64,000 bases of DNA, taken from the NCBI RefSeq assembly GCF_024433635.1, contig NZ_WNJZ01000001.1:186001-250000 (forward strand), given 5' to 3'. The stretch is from Ruminococcus sp. zg-924 (lineage in GTDB: Bacteria; Bacillota; Clostridia; Oscillospirales; Acutalibacteraceae). The notes below the pieces were generated by a model. It saw only the letters and a list, made by a program, of their open reading frames with translations, was not told the origin of the DNA and made no database searches. The position numbers and the translations under genes are program-made. Shown piece by piece: positions 1 through 8,742 of this stretch (the stretch's first letter is position 1; each line of letters begins with the position of its first letter).

Positions 1-1
1 G

Positions 2-907
2 GAAAAGCAAGTTTCGGCAGCGCTGGAAAAATCTATGTCGTCCTTTACAGGCGCAATTTCAACTGCCTTGCAAGGTCAGATTACATCTGCAATGCAGCAG
101 ATTATGACGCAGATAAGCACAAATATGCAAAGCTCTATGCAGCAGGCTATGTCAAGCGCAGGTACTGAGATGGGCGACGGACTCAGCGTTGACGGCGACG
201 CATTCAAAAAGGCTGTTCAAACGAATATGAACGAGGAGGAGCTTACCGAGCTTATGATGTCGATGATGTCCTCCGAGGATTCGTCCTATGACGGCAATAT
301 GAAAAAGTTTGGCTATGCCGATATGGATAAGCCAACGGGAATTTCAATTTATCCAATTGACTTTGACGGCAAGGCGAAGATAATTGAGGCATTAGACAGC
401 TACAACAGCCGTATGGAGAAGCTTGGCGAAGACGAAAAGATTATTACCTACACCGATATGGTTGGTTCACTTATGTCCTCGGTTACAACAATAATTGATA
501 TAGTAAGCTATGTGCTTGTTGCGTTTGTTGCGATTTCGCTTATTGTTTCCTCCATTATGATAGGCGTTATTACATATATCAGTGTTCTTGAACGCAAAAA
601 AGAGATTGGCATACTCAGGGCAATCGGTGCGTCAAAGCGTAATGTTTCTCAGGTGTTCAACGCCGAAACATTTATTATAGGGCTTTGTGCCGGCTTGCTC
701 GGCATAGGAATATCTCTTGTTATGATTGTTATAGCAAATGCGATTATTCACGCCGTATCCGGTATGACAAATTTATATGCGTCTTTGCCTTTAACCAATG
801 CCGCAGTGCTTGTTTTGCTCAGCGTGGTGCTGACATTGATTGGTGGTCTTATCCCGTCACGAAAGGCAGCCAAGAATGACCCTGTAACGGCATTGAGAAC
901 AGAATAA
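2..907 (+). CDS. ABC transporter permease, FtsX/MacB type (5' truncated)
   Basis: The reading frame is open from base 2, so the gene begins outside the window and only about 300 C-terminal residues are seen. A long extracellular part rich in Met, Gln and Ser is followed by three membrane segments. Between the first two is the cytoplasmic signature of FtsX-family permeases, LERKKEIGILRAIGASKR, and the end is the usual PSRKAAKNDPVTALRTE tail. Such permeases pair with a LolD-like ATPase and export peptides or lipids, or act mechanically. The ATPase partner is presumably upstream, so the substrate cannot be judged. A terminator follows directly. Confidence 0.85.
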   Translation, partial: EKQVSAALEKSMSSFTGAISTALQGQITSAMQQIMTQISTNMQSSMQQAMSSAGTEMGDGLSVDGDAFKKAVQTNMNEEELTELMMSMMSSEDSSYDGNMKKFGYADMDKPTGISIYPIDFDGKAKIIEALDSYNSRMEKLGEDEKIITYTDMVGSLMSSVTTIIDIVSYVLVAFVAISLIVSSIMIGVITYISVLERKKEIGILRAIGASKRNVSQVFNAETFIIGLCAGLLGIGISLVMIVIANAIIHAVSGMTNLYASLPLTNAAVLVLLSVVLTLIGGLIPSRKAAKNDPVTALRTE

Positions 908-928
908 TCAACAAATTTAATTCGGGTT

Positions 929-956
929 AGCCGCAGCGAAAGCTGCGGCTATTTTT
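929..956 (+). terminator. Intrinsic terminator of the FtsX-type permease gene
   Basis: A perfect 9-bp stem AGCCGCAGC / GCTGCGGCT with a GAAA tetraloop is followed by ATTTTT, 22 bases after the stop codon. Confidence 0.85.
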
Positions 957-961
957 AGTGC

Positions 962-990
962 AAATATAAAATAACATTTTAGCATATCAC
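962..990 (+). promoter_or_regulatory. Candidate sigma-E-type promoter for sipL-spoIVA
   Basis: AAATATA (962-968) and CATATCAC (983-990) are separated by 14 bases. This resembles the mother-cell sigma-E consensus, with an ATAT-type -35 and a CATA-start -10. Both downstream genes belong to the sigma-E regulon in studied spore formers, which fits, but the match is partial and the region is AT-rich. Confidence 0.35.
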
Positions 991-1093
991 AGCCAACCCT
1001 CTCATAAGATTATTTAGAAACAAATACCCCTGCATTTGTGCGCTTTGCCGTTCACTCTTGCGTACAGGGATTAAAAAAAGGAGAGATTAATTA

Positions 1094-2638
1094 ATGGATT
1101 ACACTCTTGAAAAGAAGTCCGTGCCTGTGAGGGAAGCTGTGTTTGACGGGTGCTTAGAACAGCCGATAGACCTCGACTTTACTCTTCCGGATTACTGCCC
1201 GGGAATAGAGAAAATCCTAAAATGCACAGTTACACCCAAAATTCACTCAAAGTCTTTAAACGGCGACAGGCTGACTATTGACGGTGCGGCAAGCGTTTGT
1301 GTGCTTTATATCGACGAGGAAAAGCGTTGTGTGCGAAGCTGTGAGCACAGCGTGCCGTATTCGGGAAGTCTTAATGTCAGGTGCGATTGTTCGGACGCCG
1401 TTGTTCTTGCTTTTGCCAAGCCGGATTATGTCAATTGCCGAGCAATAAGTCCACGCAGACTCGACATTCACGGGGCATTTTCGCTGTGCGCCAGAGTTGA
1501 GGCTATCGTAGACAAAGAAACAGCCGTTTCCTGCCGTGAGGACGATGTTCAGCTTAAGCTAAATCAGGATGTCTGCTCACGTCTTTGCGCCTTGTCACAG
1601 CAGCAGTTCACAGTTAATGAGGAGCTTGAGCCGTCACAGGGAAGTCCTGCCGTTCGCACAATACTTAAATCAAGTGTGAGAGTAAAAAGCGGCGAGTGCA
1701 GAATAGCCGGCGACAAGGCAATGGTCAAGGGTGAGCTTACTGTGCGTGTGCTTTACATAGCCGACAATGAGATTGCCGAAACCGCCGTTATGGAGTTTAG
1801 CGTTCCTGTTGGTCAGGTGCTTGACACTCCGGGAATTGAGAACGATGCAAAAACTGACTACCGCTTACAACTTTTGTCCTGTGACGTTCGATTAAAGGAG
1901 GACGGCGCAGGCGACAAGGGAGCGGCTATTGCGGTTGAGGCACGGCTTTGCGCATATATTGCGGCTTACTGTGACGAGAAAATAAGCTATGTTTCCGATG
2001 CGTTTTCAACAGAGTGTGAGCTTGAAGGAGAGTATTCACCGCTTCAGATAGCAAGGCTTAGCGATATATGCCGTGAAACCTGCATAACAAAGAGCAGCGC
2101 CGAGCTTGAAACGAACGGAATATCAAAGGTTATCGACATATGGGGCGAGTCCTGCACAGCCGAAAGCGGCTTTGACAATGACACGGCAATAGTCAAGGGC
2201 AAGCTGTGCGTATGTATTTTGGCGCTCGATAACGATTCAACACCGTTTTATACCGAGAGAAGCGTTGATTATATCTGTCCGCTTAAGCTTGGAGAAACAT
2301 ATGGCGGCGACTTAATGCTTGACGCTTTTTCAAGCGCAGAATCGGTGAGCTACCGCATAAGCAGCGGCAACACTATTGATTTGCGCTGCGAAATTATGGT
2401 TGAGGCAAGAGCTTTTTGTGCAAAAACGGTGCGTGTACTGACGTTGGCTCACGGCGACGATGAGCATAAAAAAGCGCAGTCTGATTGTGCGATGACCTTG
2501 TATTATGCGCACAAGGGCGAGAGCGTTTGGGACATTTCAAGAAGCTACAGCGCAAGACCGGATGATATAATGCGTGAAAACGAGATAGCAGATGACGCTC
2601 TTGACAGCGACATTATGCTGCTAATTCCGGGGATATGA
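1094..2638 (+). CDS. sipL: SPOCS and LysM domain protein, SipL-like spore coat morphogenesis factor
   Basis: This 514-residue protein has repeated SPOCS (DUF3794) modules; the N-terminus reads VREAVFDGCLEQPIDLDFTL. It ends in a LysM motif of about 45 residues (YYAHKGESVWDISRSY, ending LLIPGI). Length and architecture match Clostridia SipL, which binds SpoIVA through its LysM domain and tethers the coat to the forespore outer membrane. The next gene is spoIVA, 13 bases downstream, which strongly supports the call. The start is set by GGAGAG ahead of the ATG. There is no signal peptide, as expected for a mother-cell protein. Generic SPOCS proteins also occur, but the neighbour makes SipL most likely. 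Confidence 0.85.
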   Translation: MDYTLEKKSVPVREAVFDGCLEQPIDLDFTLPDYCPGIEKILKCTVTPKIHSKSLNGDRLTIDGAASVCVLYIDEEKRCVRSCEHSVPYSGSLNVRCDCSDAVVLAFAKPDYVNCRAISPRRLDIHGAFSLCARVEAIVDKETAVSCREDDVQLKLNQDVCSRLCALSQQQFTVNEELEPSQGSPAVRTILKSSVRVKSGECRIAGDKAMVKGELTVRVLYIADNEIAETAVMEFSVPVGQVLDTPGIENDAKTDYRLQLLSCDVRLKEDGAGDKGAAIAVEARLCAYIAAYCDEKISYVSDAFSTECELEGEYSPLQIARLSDICRETCITKSSAELETNGISKVIDIWGESCTAESGFDNDTAIVKGKLCVCILALDNDSTPFYTERSVDYICPLKLGETYGGDLMLDAFSSAESVSYRISSGNTIDLRCEIMVEARAFCAKTVRVLTLAHGDDEHKKAQSDCAMTLYYAHKGESVWDISRSYSARPDDIMRENEIADDALDSDIMLLIPGI

Positions 2639-2651
2639 GGAGGTTTACATT

Positions 2652-4130
2652 ATGCAGGAGAGAAATATTTACGAAGACATTTCAAGGCGAACAAACGGCG
2701 ATATATACATTGGCGTTGTCGGACCGGTGCGCTCTGGCAAGTCAACCTTTATCAAGCGTTTTATGGATACGCTTGTTATACCGAACATAAAAAATGACAG
2801 CCGCCGTGAACGTGCCGTTGACGAGCTGCCACAGTCGGCAGGCGGAAAAACAATAATGACAACCGAGCCTAAGTTTATTCCGGAGGACGCCGTTGAGGTA
2901 ACAATAGGAGGAAACGCAAGCTTTAACGTGAGAATGATTGACTGCGTAGGCTATATAGTGCCGAGCGCAGTGGGATATATTGAGGACGAACAGCCAAGAA
3001 TGGTGAAAACACCTTGGTTTGAGGAGGCTGTGCCGTTCAATATGGCGGCTGAAATAGGTACGAAAAAGGTTATAACCGACCACAGCACAATAGGTCTTGT
3101 AATTACGACAGACGGCTCTATAACCGATTTACCCAGAGCCGAATATGAGGAGGCAGAGCAAAGAGTTGTTGACGAGCTTAAGTCTATAAACAAGCCGTTT
3201 GTGGTTATATTAAACTGCCTGTCGCCCGCAGCACCTGCAAGTATTGCGCTTGCACAGGAGCTTTCACGCCGCTACGGAGTGCCTGTACTGCCGGAAAGCT
3301 GTCTTGACCTTGACGAAAACGAGATTAAAAGAATTTTAGCCTCCATTCTGTTTGAGTTCCCGATAAAGGAAATTAAGCTTGATATGCCAAGGTGGATTTC
3401 TACGCTTGAAAGAAACCACTACATCAGAAGCAGCATATATTCCTCAATAGTTGCCTGTACGTCACCGCTGAAAAAAATCAGAGAGCTTCAGGGTGCAATA
3501 AACCGTCTGCCTGAGTGCGAGTATATTGACCGCTGCGGTGTTGACGCTATCGACTTGGGTACAGGTACGGCGAAAATATCGCTTGCAGTTTCAAATGCGC
3601 TGTTTTACCGTGTGTTGGGCGAAAAAACAGGGTTTGAGATAGGCGATGAAAAGAGCCTGCTTGAATGTATGCTGTCGCTGTCGAAAATCAAGAGCGAGTA
3701 CGAGAAGATTATTGATGCGTACAACAACGTCAACGAAAAGGGCTACGGCATAGTAATGCCCGGCATGGATGAGTTGTCGCTTGAGGAGCCGGAGATTGTT
3801 AAGCAGGGCGGCAAATACGGCATAAGGCTAAAGGCGTCTGCGCCGAGTATTCATATGATAAAGACGAATATCACAACAGAGGTAACGCCGATTGTCGGCA
3901 GTGAGCAGCAAAGCGAGGAGCTTGTTATGTATCTGCTCAAGGAGTTTGAGGAAAACCCGTCGAAAATTTGGGAGTCAAACATATTTGGCAAATCTCTGCA
4001 CGAGCTTGTAAGCGAAGGACTGCACAACAAGCTTTTGCGTATGCCGGAGGATGCGAGAAACAAAATGCGTGACACAATTGAGCGCATTATCAACGAGGGC
4101 TGTAACGGACTTATCTGTATTATCTTATAA
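2652..4130 (+). CDS. spoIVA: Stage IV sporulation protein A (spore coat ATPase)
   Basis: This 492-residue protein has the SpoIVA signatures. The N-terminus has MQERNIYEDISRRTNGDIY and a Walker A loop GPVRSGKST. The body is P-loop NTPase-like, and the tail ends in hydrophobic CIIL, typical of the family and used for membrane and coat anchoring. SpoIVA polymerises with ATP on the forespore surface and forms the coat basement layer. It follows sipL by 13 bases behind a GAGGAGG ribosome site, so the two are co-transcribed, and a terminator follows. Length is normal for the family. Confidence 0.96.
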   Translation: MQERNIYEDISRRTNGDIYIGVVGPVRSGKSTFIKRFMDTLVIPNIKNDSRRERAVDELPQSAGGKTIMTTEPKFIPEDAVEVTIGGNASFNVRMIDCVGYIVPSAVGYIEDEQPRMVKTPWFEEAVPFNMAAEIGTKKVITDHSTIGLVITTDGSITDLPRAEYEEAEQRVVDELKSINKPFVVILNCLSPAAPASIALAQELSRRYGVPVLPESCLDLDENEIKRILASILFEFPIKEIKLDMPRWISTLERNHYIRSSIYSSIVACTSPLKKIRELQGAINRLPECEYIDRCGVDAIDLGTGTAKISLAVSNALFYRVLGEKTGFEIGDEKSLLECMLSLSKIKSEYEKIIDAYNNVNEKGYGIVMPGMDELSLEEPEIVKQGGKYGIRLKASAPSIHMIKTNITTEVTPIVGSEQQSEELVMYLLKEFEENPSKIWESNIFGKSLHELVSEGLHNKLLRMPEDARNKMRDTIERIINEGCNGLICIIL

Positions 4131-4140
4131 AACAGGAAAC

Positions 4141-4194
4141 ACCCCATCTGTCAGACGCATATTGTTGCCTGACAAATGGGGTGCAGTTTATTTT
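4141..4194. terminator. Bidirectional terminator between spoIVA and the aldolase gene
   Basis: ACCCCATCTGTCAG (4141-4154) pairs with CTGACAAATGGGGT (4169-4182), followed by a T-rich tract. It lies between convergent genes and can serve both strands. Confidence 0.75.
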
Positions 4195-4204
4195 GTGTAT
4201 TTGT

Positions 4205-5179
4205 TTATTCGTTGTCGGAAATACTCTTGAAGAAGTTGCAGTAGTCGGTTCTGTTGGCGTTGGTAAAGGCAATTGCCTCTCTTGGGTGCTGGTTGAGCTG
4301 ACCCGTCAGCATATACTGAATGTCAAAGCCCCATTTTACTCCCTGAGCCTTAAGCGGCAGTATCTGCTTTTCAATAAAGGTGAGCAAATCATACAGGCTG
4401 TACTTCGGGTTTCTGAGGAAACCGAGAAGCAGCTCCATTGCGCAGTTTCCTGCACCTCTGCCCATACCGCATACAGTTGCGTCAAGAAAGCTTACGCCGT
4501 ATGACATAGTTTCAATTGTGTTTGCAAAGGCAAGGTTCTGGTTGTTGTGAGCGTGAAATCCGATAAGCTTGTTATACTTTTCACCAAATTTAACATATTT
4601 TTGCGCAAGCTCAGCGGCTGATTCCGGGTAGAAGTAGCCGTATGAATCGACAAGATAGATAACGTCAACGTTGCTGCTGCCAAGCATATCAAGCGCAGCT
4701 TCAATCTGAGAGTCACTTGCCTGACTTATTGCCATAATGTTGCAGGAGGTTTCATAGCCGAGAGTGTGGAAATACTCAATCATTTCAAGCGCAGCAGGAA
4801 TCTGATGAATGTAGCAGGCTACACGCACAAGGTCAATTACACTTTCGCTTTTCGGAACGAAGTCTGTTCTGAAATCGCATCTGCCAACATCAGCCATAAC
4901 TGCAATTTTCAGCGGACTGTTGTTGTCACCGACAATGCTCCTTATGTCCTCCTCAGAGCAGAACTTCCACTTGCCGAACTCGCTTTCGTTAAACAGCCTT
5001 TTTGAAGCTCTGTATCCGAACTCCATATAGTCAACGCCGCACTGAATGTTTGTTTTGTAAAGCTCCCGTACAAATTCGTCTGTGAATTCAAAGTTGTTGC
5101 AAAGACCGCCGTCACGAATTGTTGCGTCAAGCACCTTAATGTCGTTTCTGACCGACATTAAATTTCCTTTTCTTGACAT
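4205..5179 (-). CDS. HMGL-like aldolase domain protein (DRE-TIM family)
   Basis: This 324-residue single-domain protein belongs to the HMG-CoA lyase-like TIM barrels. Near the N-terminus LDATIRDGG carries the metal- and substrate-binding R-D pair. GFHAHNNQNLA gives the two metal-binding histidines, and CGMGRGAGN is the glycine-rich active-site loop. Relatives include isopropylmalate and homocitrate synthases and 4-hydroxy-2-oxovalerate aldolase, but no regulatory or acetyl-CoA-binding C-terminal domain is present, so the substrate is unknown. It is the last gene on the same strand as the aromatic operon, 67 bases after pheA. Two starts are plausible (5179 behind AAGGAAG, or the Met 8 codons in, behind AAAAGG). 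Confidence 0.8.
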   Translation of the reverse strand: MSRKGNLMSVRNDIKVLDATIRDGGLCNNFEFTDEFVRELYKTNIQCGVDYMEFGYRASKRLFNESEFGKWKFCSEEDIRSIVGDNNSPLKIAVMADVGRCDFRTDFVPKSESVIDLVRVACYIHQIPAALEMIEYFHTLGYETSCNIMAISQASDSQIEAALDMLGSSNVDVIYLVDSYGYFYPESAAELAQKYVKFGEKYNKLIGFHAHNNQNLAFANTIETMSYGVSFLDATVCGMGRGAGNCAMELLLGFLRNPKYSLYDLLTFIEKQILPLKAQGVKWGFDIQYMLTGQLNQHPREAIAFTNANRTDYCNFFKSISDNE

Positions 5180-5246
5180 TTCAATACTTCCTTTCTGAAT
5201 ACTATTTTACAATATCATTAAAATAATCATTAACTGAAATTCTTTC

Positions 5247-6377
5247 TTACATTTCACGATAGTTGCCGAAGAACGTAAACTCCGGCAGCTCCTCGCTTAA
5301 TGCGCACATAAGATTCATAACATGCTCGCTGCGTATATTGCCGGTAAAATCGAGGTAGAACAGATATTCAAAGCTGCTGCCCGGCAGCGGTCTTGACTCG
5401 ATTTTTGTCAGGTTGAGCCCGTGACTGCTGAAGCGGCACAGTACATTGTGAAGCGAGCCTGTGCGGTGCGGCAGACAGAAGCAAAGGCTAATCTTGTCTG
5501 CATTATTCGGAATATACAGCTTTTTTGATATTACAATAAATCTTGTGCTGTTCTGGTCGCAATTTTGGAAGTGGCGTTTTAACACCTTGAGTCCATATTC
5601 TTTTGCCGCCTGTTCAGAGCAAATTGCAGCGCAGTTAAGCCGCTTTTCTTCGGCTACCATTTTAGCGGCAACCGCTGTGTTTGAGCAGGGAACAGCCTTG
5701 AGATTGTTTTTTGCTATAAAGGACGAGCACTGTGCAAGACCCTGCGGATGCGACCAAACCTGCTCAATATCGGAAAGCTCGCTTTGCTTAAGGCTGCACA
5801 GACAATGCGAAATAGGCAAATCAAGCGCTCCGGTTATGTAGAAACGGTATTTTAAAAGCAGGTCGTAAACATCGCTGACAGAGCCTGCCGAGGAGTTTTC
5901 AACAGGCAAAACACCAAAGTCAGCCTCTCCTTTATCAACCGCTGTGAACACGTCCTCCCAGCTCGGATAAAAGCAAATCTGAGATGAGGGGAAGAGCGTT
6001 GTTGCCGCTTCGTGTGAATTTGCGCCTTTAATTCCCTGACATGCTATCTTAAGGTTTTCGGGTGCAGCTGTGTTTTCAAGCTCGCTTGTTTCAAGAAGAC
6101 AGCGAATGTTTTTGCCGCTTCCTACTATATCGTGCTGAAGCGCCCTTGAAAGCTCCATTATATTAGAATACAAAAGCCTTGCGGCATAGCCGTATTCACC
6201 GCCCTTGGATTCAACGTTGTCGAGAATTTCGTTTTCTCGCTCCATATTTAGTATTGGCAGGCTGTTCTCAAGCTTATACTCGCCAACACGCCTTGCACAA
6301 TCCATTCTCTGCTTGAAAAGCTCAAGCAGCTGCTTGTCGATACGGTCAATATCCTGTCTTATCTCGCCAAGCTCCAT
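5247..6377 (-). CDS. pheA: Bifunctional chorismate mutase / prephenate dehydratase (P-protein)
   Basis: This 376-residue protein has three parts. Residues 1-85 are an AroQ-type chorismate mutase (IRQDIDRIDKQLLELFKQR). Residues 105-285 are prephenate dehydratase (GVLPVENSSAGSV, and STRFIVI near its end). The C-terminal ACT domain contains RTGSLHNVLCRF and ESRPLP and would bind phenylalanine for feedback inhibition. Together they convert chorismate to phenylpyruvate, the committed route to phenylalanine. The gene lies 27 bases after aroC in the same operon, so it is probably under both feedback control and the Phe/Tyr leader. Confidence 0.95.
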   Translation of the reverse strand: MELGEIRQDIDRIDKQLLELFKQRMDCARRVGEYKLENSLPILNMERENEILDNVESKGGEYGYAARLLYSNIMELSRALQHDIVGSGKNIRCLLETSELENTAAPENLKIACQGIKGANSHEAATTLFPSSQICFYPSWEDVFTAVDKGEADFGVLPVENSSAGSVSDVYDLLLKYRFYITGALDLPISHCLCSLKQSELSDIEQVWSHPQGLAQCSSFIAKNNLKAVPCSNTAVAAKMVAEEKRLNCAAICSEQAAKEYGLKVLKRHFQNCDQNSTRFIVISKKLYIPNNADKISLCFCLPHRTGSLHNVLCRFSSHGLNLTKIESRPLPGSSFEYLFYLDFTGNIRSEHVMNLMCALSEELPEFTFFGNYREM

Positions 6378-6404
6378 ATTATCACCTCTTAAATAAGACT
6401 AATT

Positions 6405-7469
6405 TCAAAGATTAATAAGCGCAAGCGCAAGAGCTGATTCGATTACAACCGATGCTCTTGACACAATGCAGGGGTCGTGTCTGCCATTTACAACAAGGGT
6501 TGTGTTCTCTTTTGTCTGTAAATCAACTGTGTTTTGCTGCTGCGATATTGATGCCGTCGGCTTGATTGCCGCCCTTAGTATTATCGGCATACCGGTTGTT
6601 ATGCCGCCGACTATACCGCCGTTGTTGTTTGAGGTTGTAACCACTTTGCCGTTATCATATTTAAACGGGTCGTTGCTTTGACTGCCATGCATTTTTGTTA
6701 TATCAAAGCCTGCGCCGAATTCAATTCCCTTTACGGCAGGAACGCCAAACATTACCGATGAAATAACATTTTCAGCGCCCTCAAACATCGGGCTTCCAAG
6801 CCCCGGTTTTACTCCCGTAGCACAGCACTCAATTATGCCGCCGACGCTGTCCTGATTAAGCCTTGCGCTTTCAATAGCCTGCCGCATTTCGTCCTCGATA
6901 GCTTCGTTGATAAGCGGAAAGCTTTTTTGATTGAGCCTGTCAATCAGGTTGTCCTCTATGTTTATAGGGTCAAACGGCGTGTCCTTTATTGTGTTCACTG
7001 AGTAAATATGCGAGGCTATCTTAACTCCGTCAAGCTTCAATGCCTGTCTGCATACCGAGCCTGCAAAGACAATCGGAGCAGTAAGCCTGCCGGAAAAATG
7101 ACCGCCGCCTCTTATATCGTTAAAGCCGTTGTAACGCATATAGCCGGAGTAATCTGCGTGACCCGGACGAGGCTTTGAGAGTATATTGCCATAGTCACCA
7201 GAGCGAGTGTTTGTGTTTTCTATAACACAGCATATCGGCGCACCTGTTGTTACGCCGTTTAATACGCCCGATAAAATATTCGGTGTATCTGCCTCCTTGC
7301 GTGGTGTAGCCGCCTTGTCCTTGCCGGGTGCTCTTCTGCCCATATTGAGCAAAAGCTCGTCCATATCAAGCTTTATTCCCGGAGCAATGCCGTCAAGCAC
7401 AACGCCGATAGCAGGACCGTGACTTTCACCAAATATTGATATTTTAACCTTGTTTCCCCACGATGACAT
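6405..7469 (-). CDS. aroC: Chorismate synthase
   Basis: This 354-residue protein is full length. It starts SSWGNKVKISIFGESHGPAIG, close to the classic signature, and contains RPGHADYSGYMRY and DIRGGGHFSGRLTAPIV. It uses reduced FMN to remove phosphate from EPSP and give chorismate, the branch point for aromatic amino acids. It follows aroA by 4 bases and is fourth among the core pathway genes here. No domain is missing. Confidence 0.97.
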   Translation of the reverse strand: MSSWGNKVKISIFGESHGPAIGVVLDGIAPGIKLDMDELLLNMGRRAPGKDKAATPRKEADTPNILSGVLNGVTTGAPICCVIENTNTRSGDYGNILSKPRPGHADYSGYMRYNGFNDIRGGGHFSGRLTAPIVFAGSVCRQALKLDGVKIASHIYSVNTIKDTPFDPINIEDNLIDRLNQKSFPLINEAIEDEMRQAIESARLNQDSVGGIIECCATGVKPGLGSPMFEGAENVISSVMFGVPAVKGIEFGAGFDITKMHGSQSNDPFKYDNGKVVTTSNNNGGIVGGITTGMPIILRAAIKPTASISQQQNTVDLQTKENTTLVVNGRHDPCIVSRASVVIESALALALINL

Positions 7470-7473
7470 ACAA

Positions 7474-8742
7474 TCACCTCTGAATATTGTTTATAATTCC
7501 GCCGAGCATTTTGTAATCCTCAAAATAGTCGGGGTAGCTTTTGCTGATGCTTTCACGGTCAGTTATCGTAACGTCATTTTCACATCGCAGTGCCGCTATG
7601 CTCATTGACATTACAATGCGGTGGTCATTGTAGCCTTCGCACCTGCCGCCGCAAAGAGTCGGTTTACCTTTTATAATAAGACCGTCCTCGGTCTGAACAG
7701 CACAGCCGCCTAAATTTTTTATTCCGCTGCAAACCGCTTCAAGACGGTCACATTCCTTTATCCTCAGCCTTTCCGCTCCGAAAATTACGGTTTCTCCCTC
7801 GGCAAAGGCGGCTGTAACAGCCAAAGCCGGAACGAGGTCCGGAATTTGCCGTGCGTCAATTTTAATGCCGTGAAGCTTATTCTGCCTTACCTTGACCGAG
7901 CTATCAGAAAGCTCCACATCAGCGCCGAAGCGTTTGAATATCTCGGCACATTCACGGTCGCCCTGTGCAGAGCCTGCGTTAAGCCCTTTTATCGTAATGT
8001 CGCCGCCCAAAGCTCCTGCCGCCATAAAGAACGCCGCCTGCGACCAATCACCCTCACAGGTGTAGCGACACGGCTTATAGCTTTGATTTCCTTTTATAAT
8101 ATATGCCTGTTTCTCAACTTTAACCTCAACTCCGAAGCATTTCATCGCTTTTAATGTCATATCGACATATCCGCTTGACTCAAGGGGAGAGGTGAGAATA
8201 ATTTTGCTGTCGCCGTCAAGTATAGGCAATGCAAACAGCAAGCCTGTAATAAACTGAGAGCTTATGTTGCCCGGCAGTTTGTATTCTCCGCTTTGAAGCT
8301 TGCCGCTTATTTTAAGCGGCAGACCTCCGTGTGTATCGCACTTTACGCCGTTTTTGGGAAGGCAGTCAAGGTATATTCCGATTGGTCTTTGCGGCAGCTT
8401 TCCTTGCCCCGTAAATTCGCAGGATACGCCGCCTGCGCCTGCAACCGGTATAAAGAACCGCACAGTAGAGCCTGATTCACAGCAGTCAAGATGCGCCGAC
8501 TTAACGCTTAGAAATTCGCTGCCGTCAACTTTGACGGTGTTTCCGTCCATCGTGATTTTTGCTCCCAATGCTTTGGCACAACCGATTGTTGCGTTTATAT
8601 CCTTTGAAAGCTCAACGGGTGAAATAACGCTTACGCCCTTTGAAAGGGCGGCGCAGATTATGGCTCGGTGAACGTCGCTTTTAGACGGCGGAACCGTAAC
8701 CTTGCCGACTAAGCGTGACGGTGAAAGTGTTACCTCGCTCAT
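7474..8742 (-). CDS. aroA: EPSP synthase (3-phosphoshikimate 1-carboxyvinyltransferase)
   Basis: This 422-residue protein has the two-domain EPSP synthase pattern: PPSKSDVHRAIICAAL at the N-terminus (catalytic Lys and Ser), GSGSTVRFFIP-like ESGSTVRFF around residue 88, and RIKECDRLEAV and NDHRIVMS near the C-terminus. It joins shikimate 3-phosphate and PEP. At PPSKSDVHR the usual second SKS residue pattern is SKSD rather than SKSxTxR, a common variant in Clostridia. The ATG overlaps the aroB stop (ATGA), showing translational coupling. Confidence 0.96.
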   Translation of the reverse strand: MSEVTLSPSRLVGKVTVPPSKSDVHRAIICAALSKGVSVISPVELSKDINATIGCAKALGAKITMDGNTVKVDGSEFLSVKSAHLDCCESGSTVRFFIPVAGAGGVSCEFTGQGKLPQRPIGIYLDCLPKNGVKCDTHGGLPLKISGKLQSGEYKLPGNISSQFITGLLFALPILDGDSKIILTSPLESSGYVDMTLKAMKCFGVEVKVEKQAYIIKGNQSYKPCRYTCEGDWSQAAFFMAAGALGGDITIKGLNAGSAQGDRECAEIFKRFGADVELSDSSVKVRQNKLHGIKIDARQIPDLVPALAVTAAFAEGETVIFGAERLRIKECDRLEAVCSGIKNLGGCAVQTEDGLIIKGKPTLCGGRCEGYNDHRIVMSMSIAALRCENDVTITDRESISKSYPDYFEDYKMLGGIINNIQR

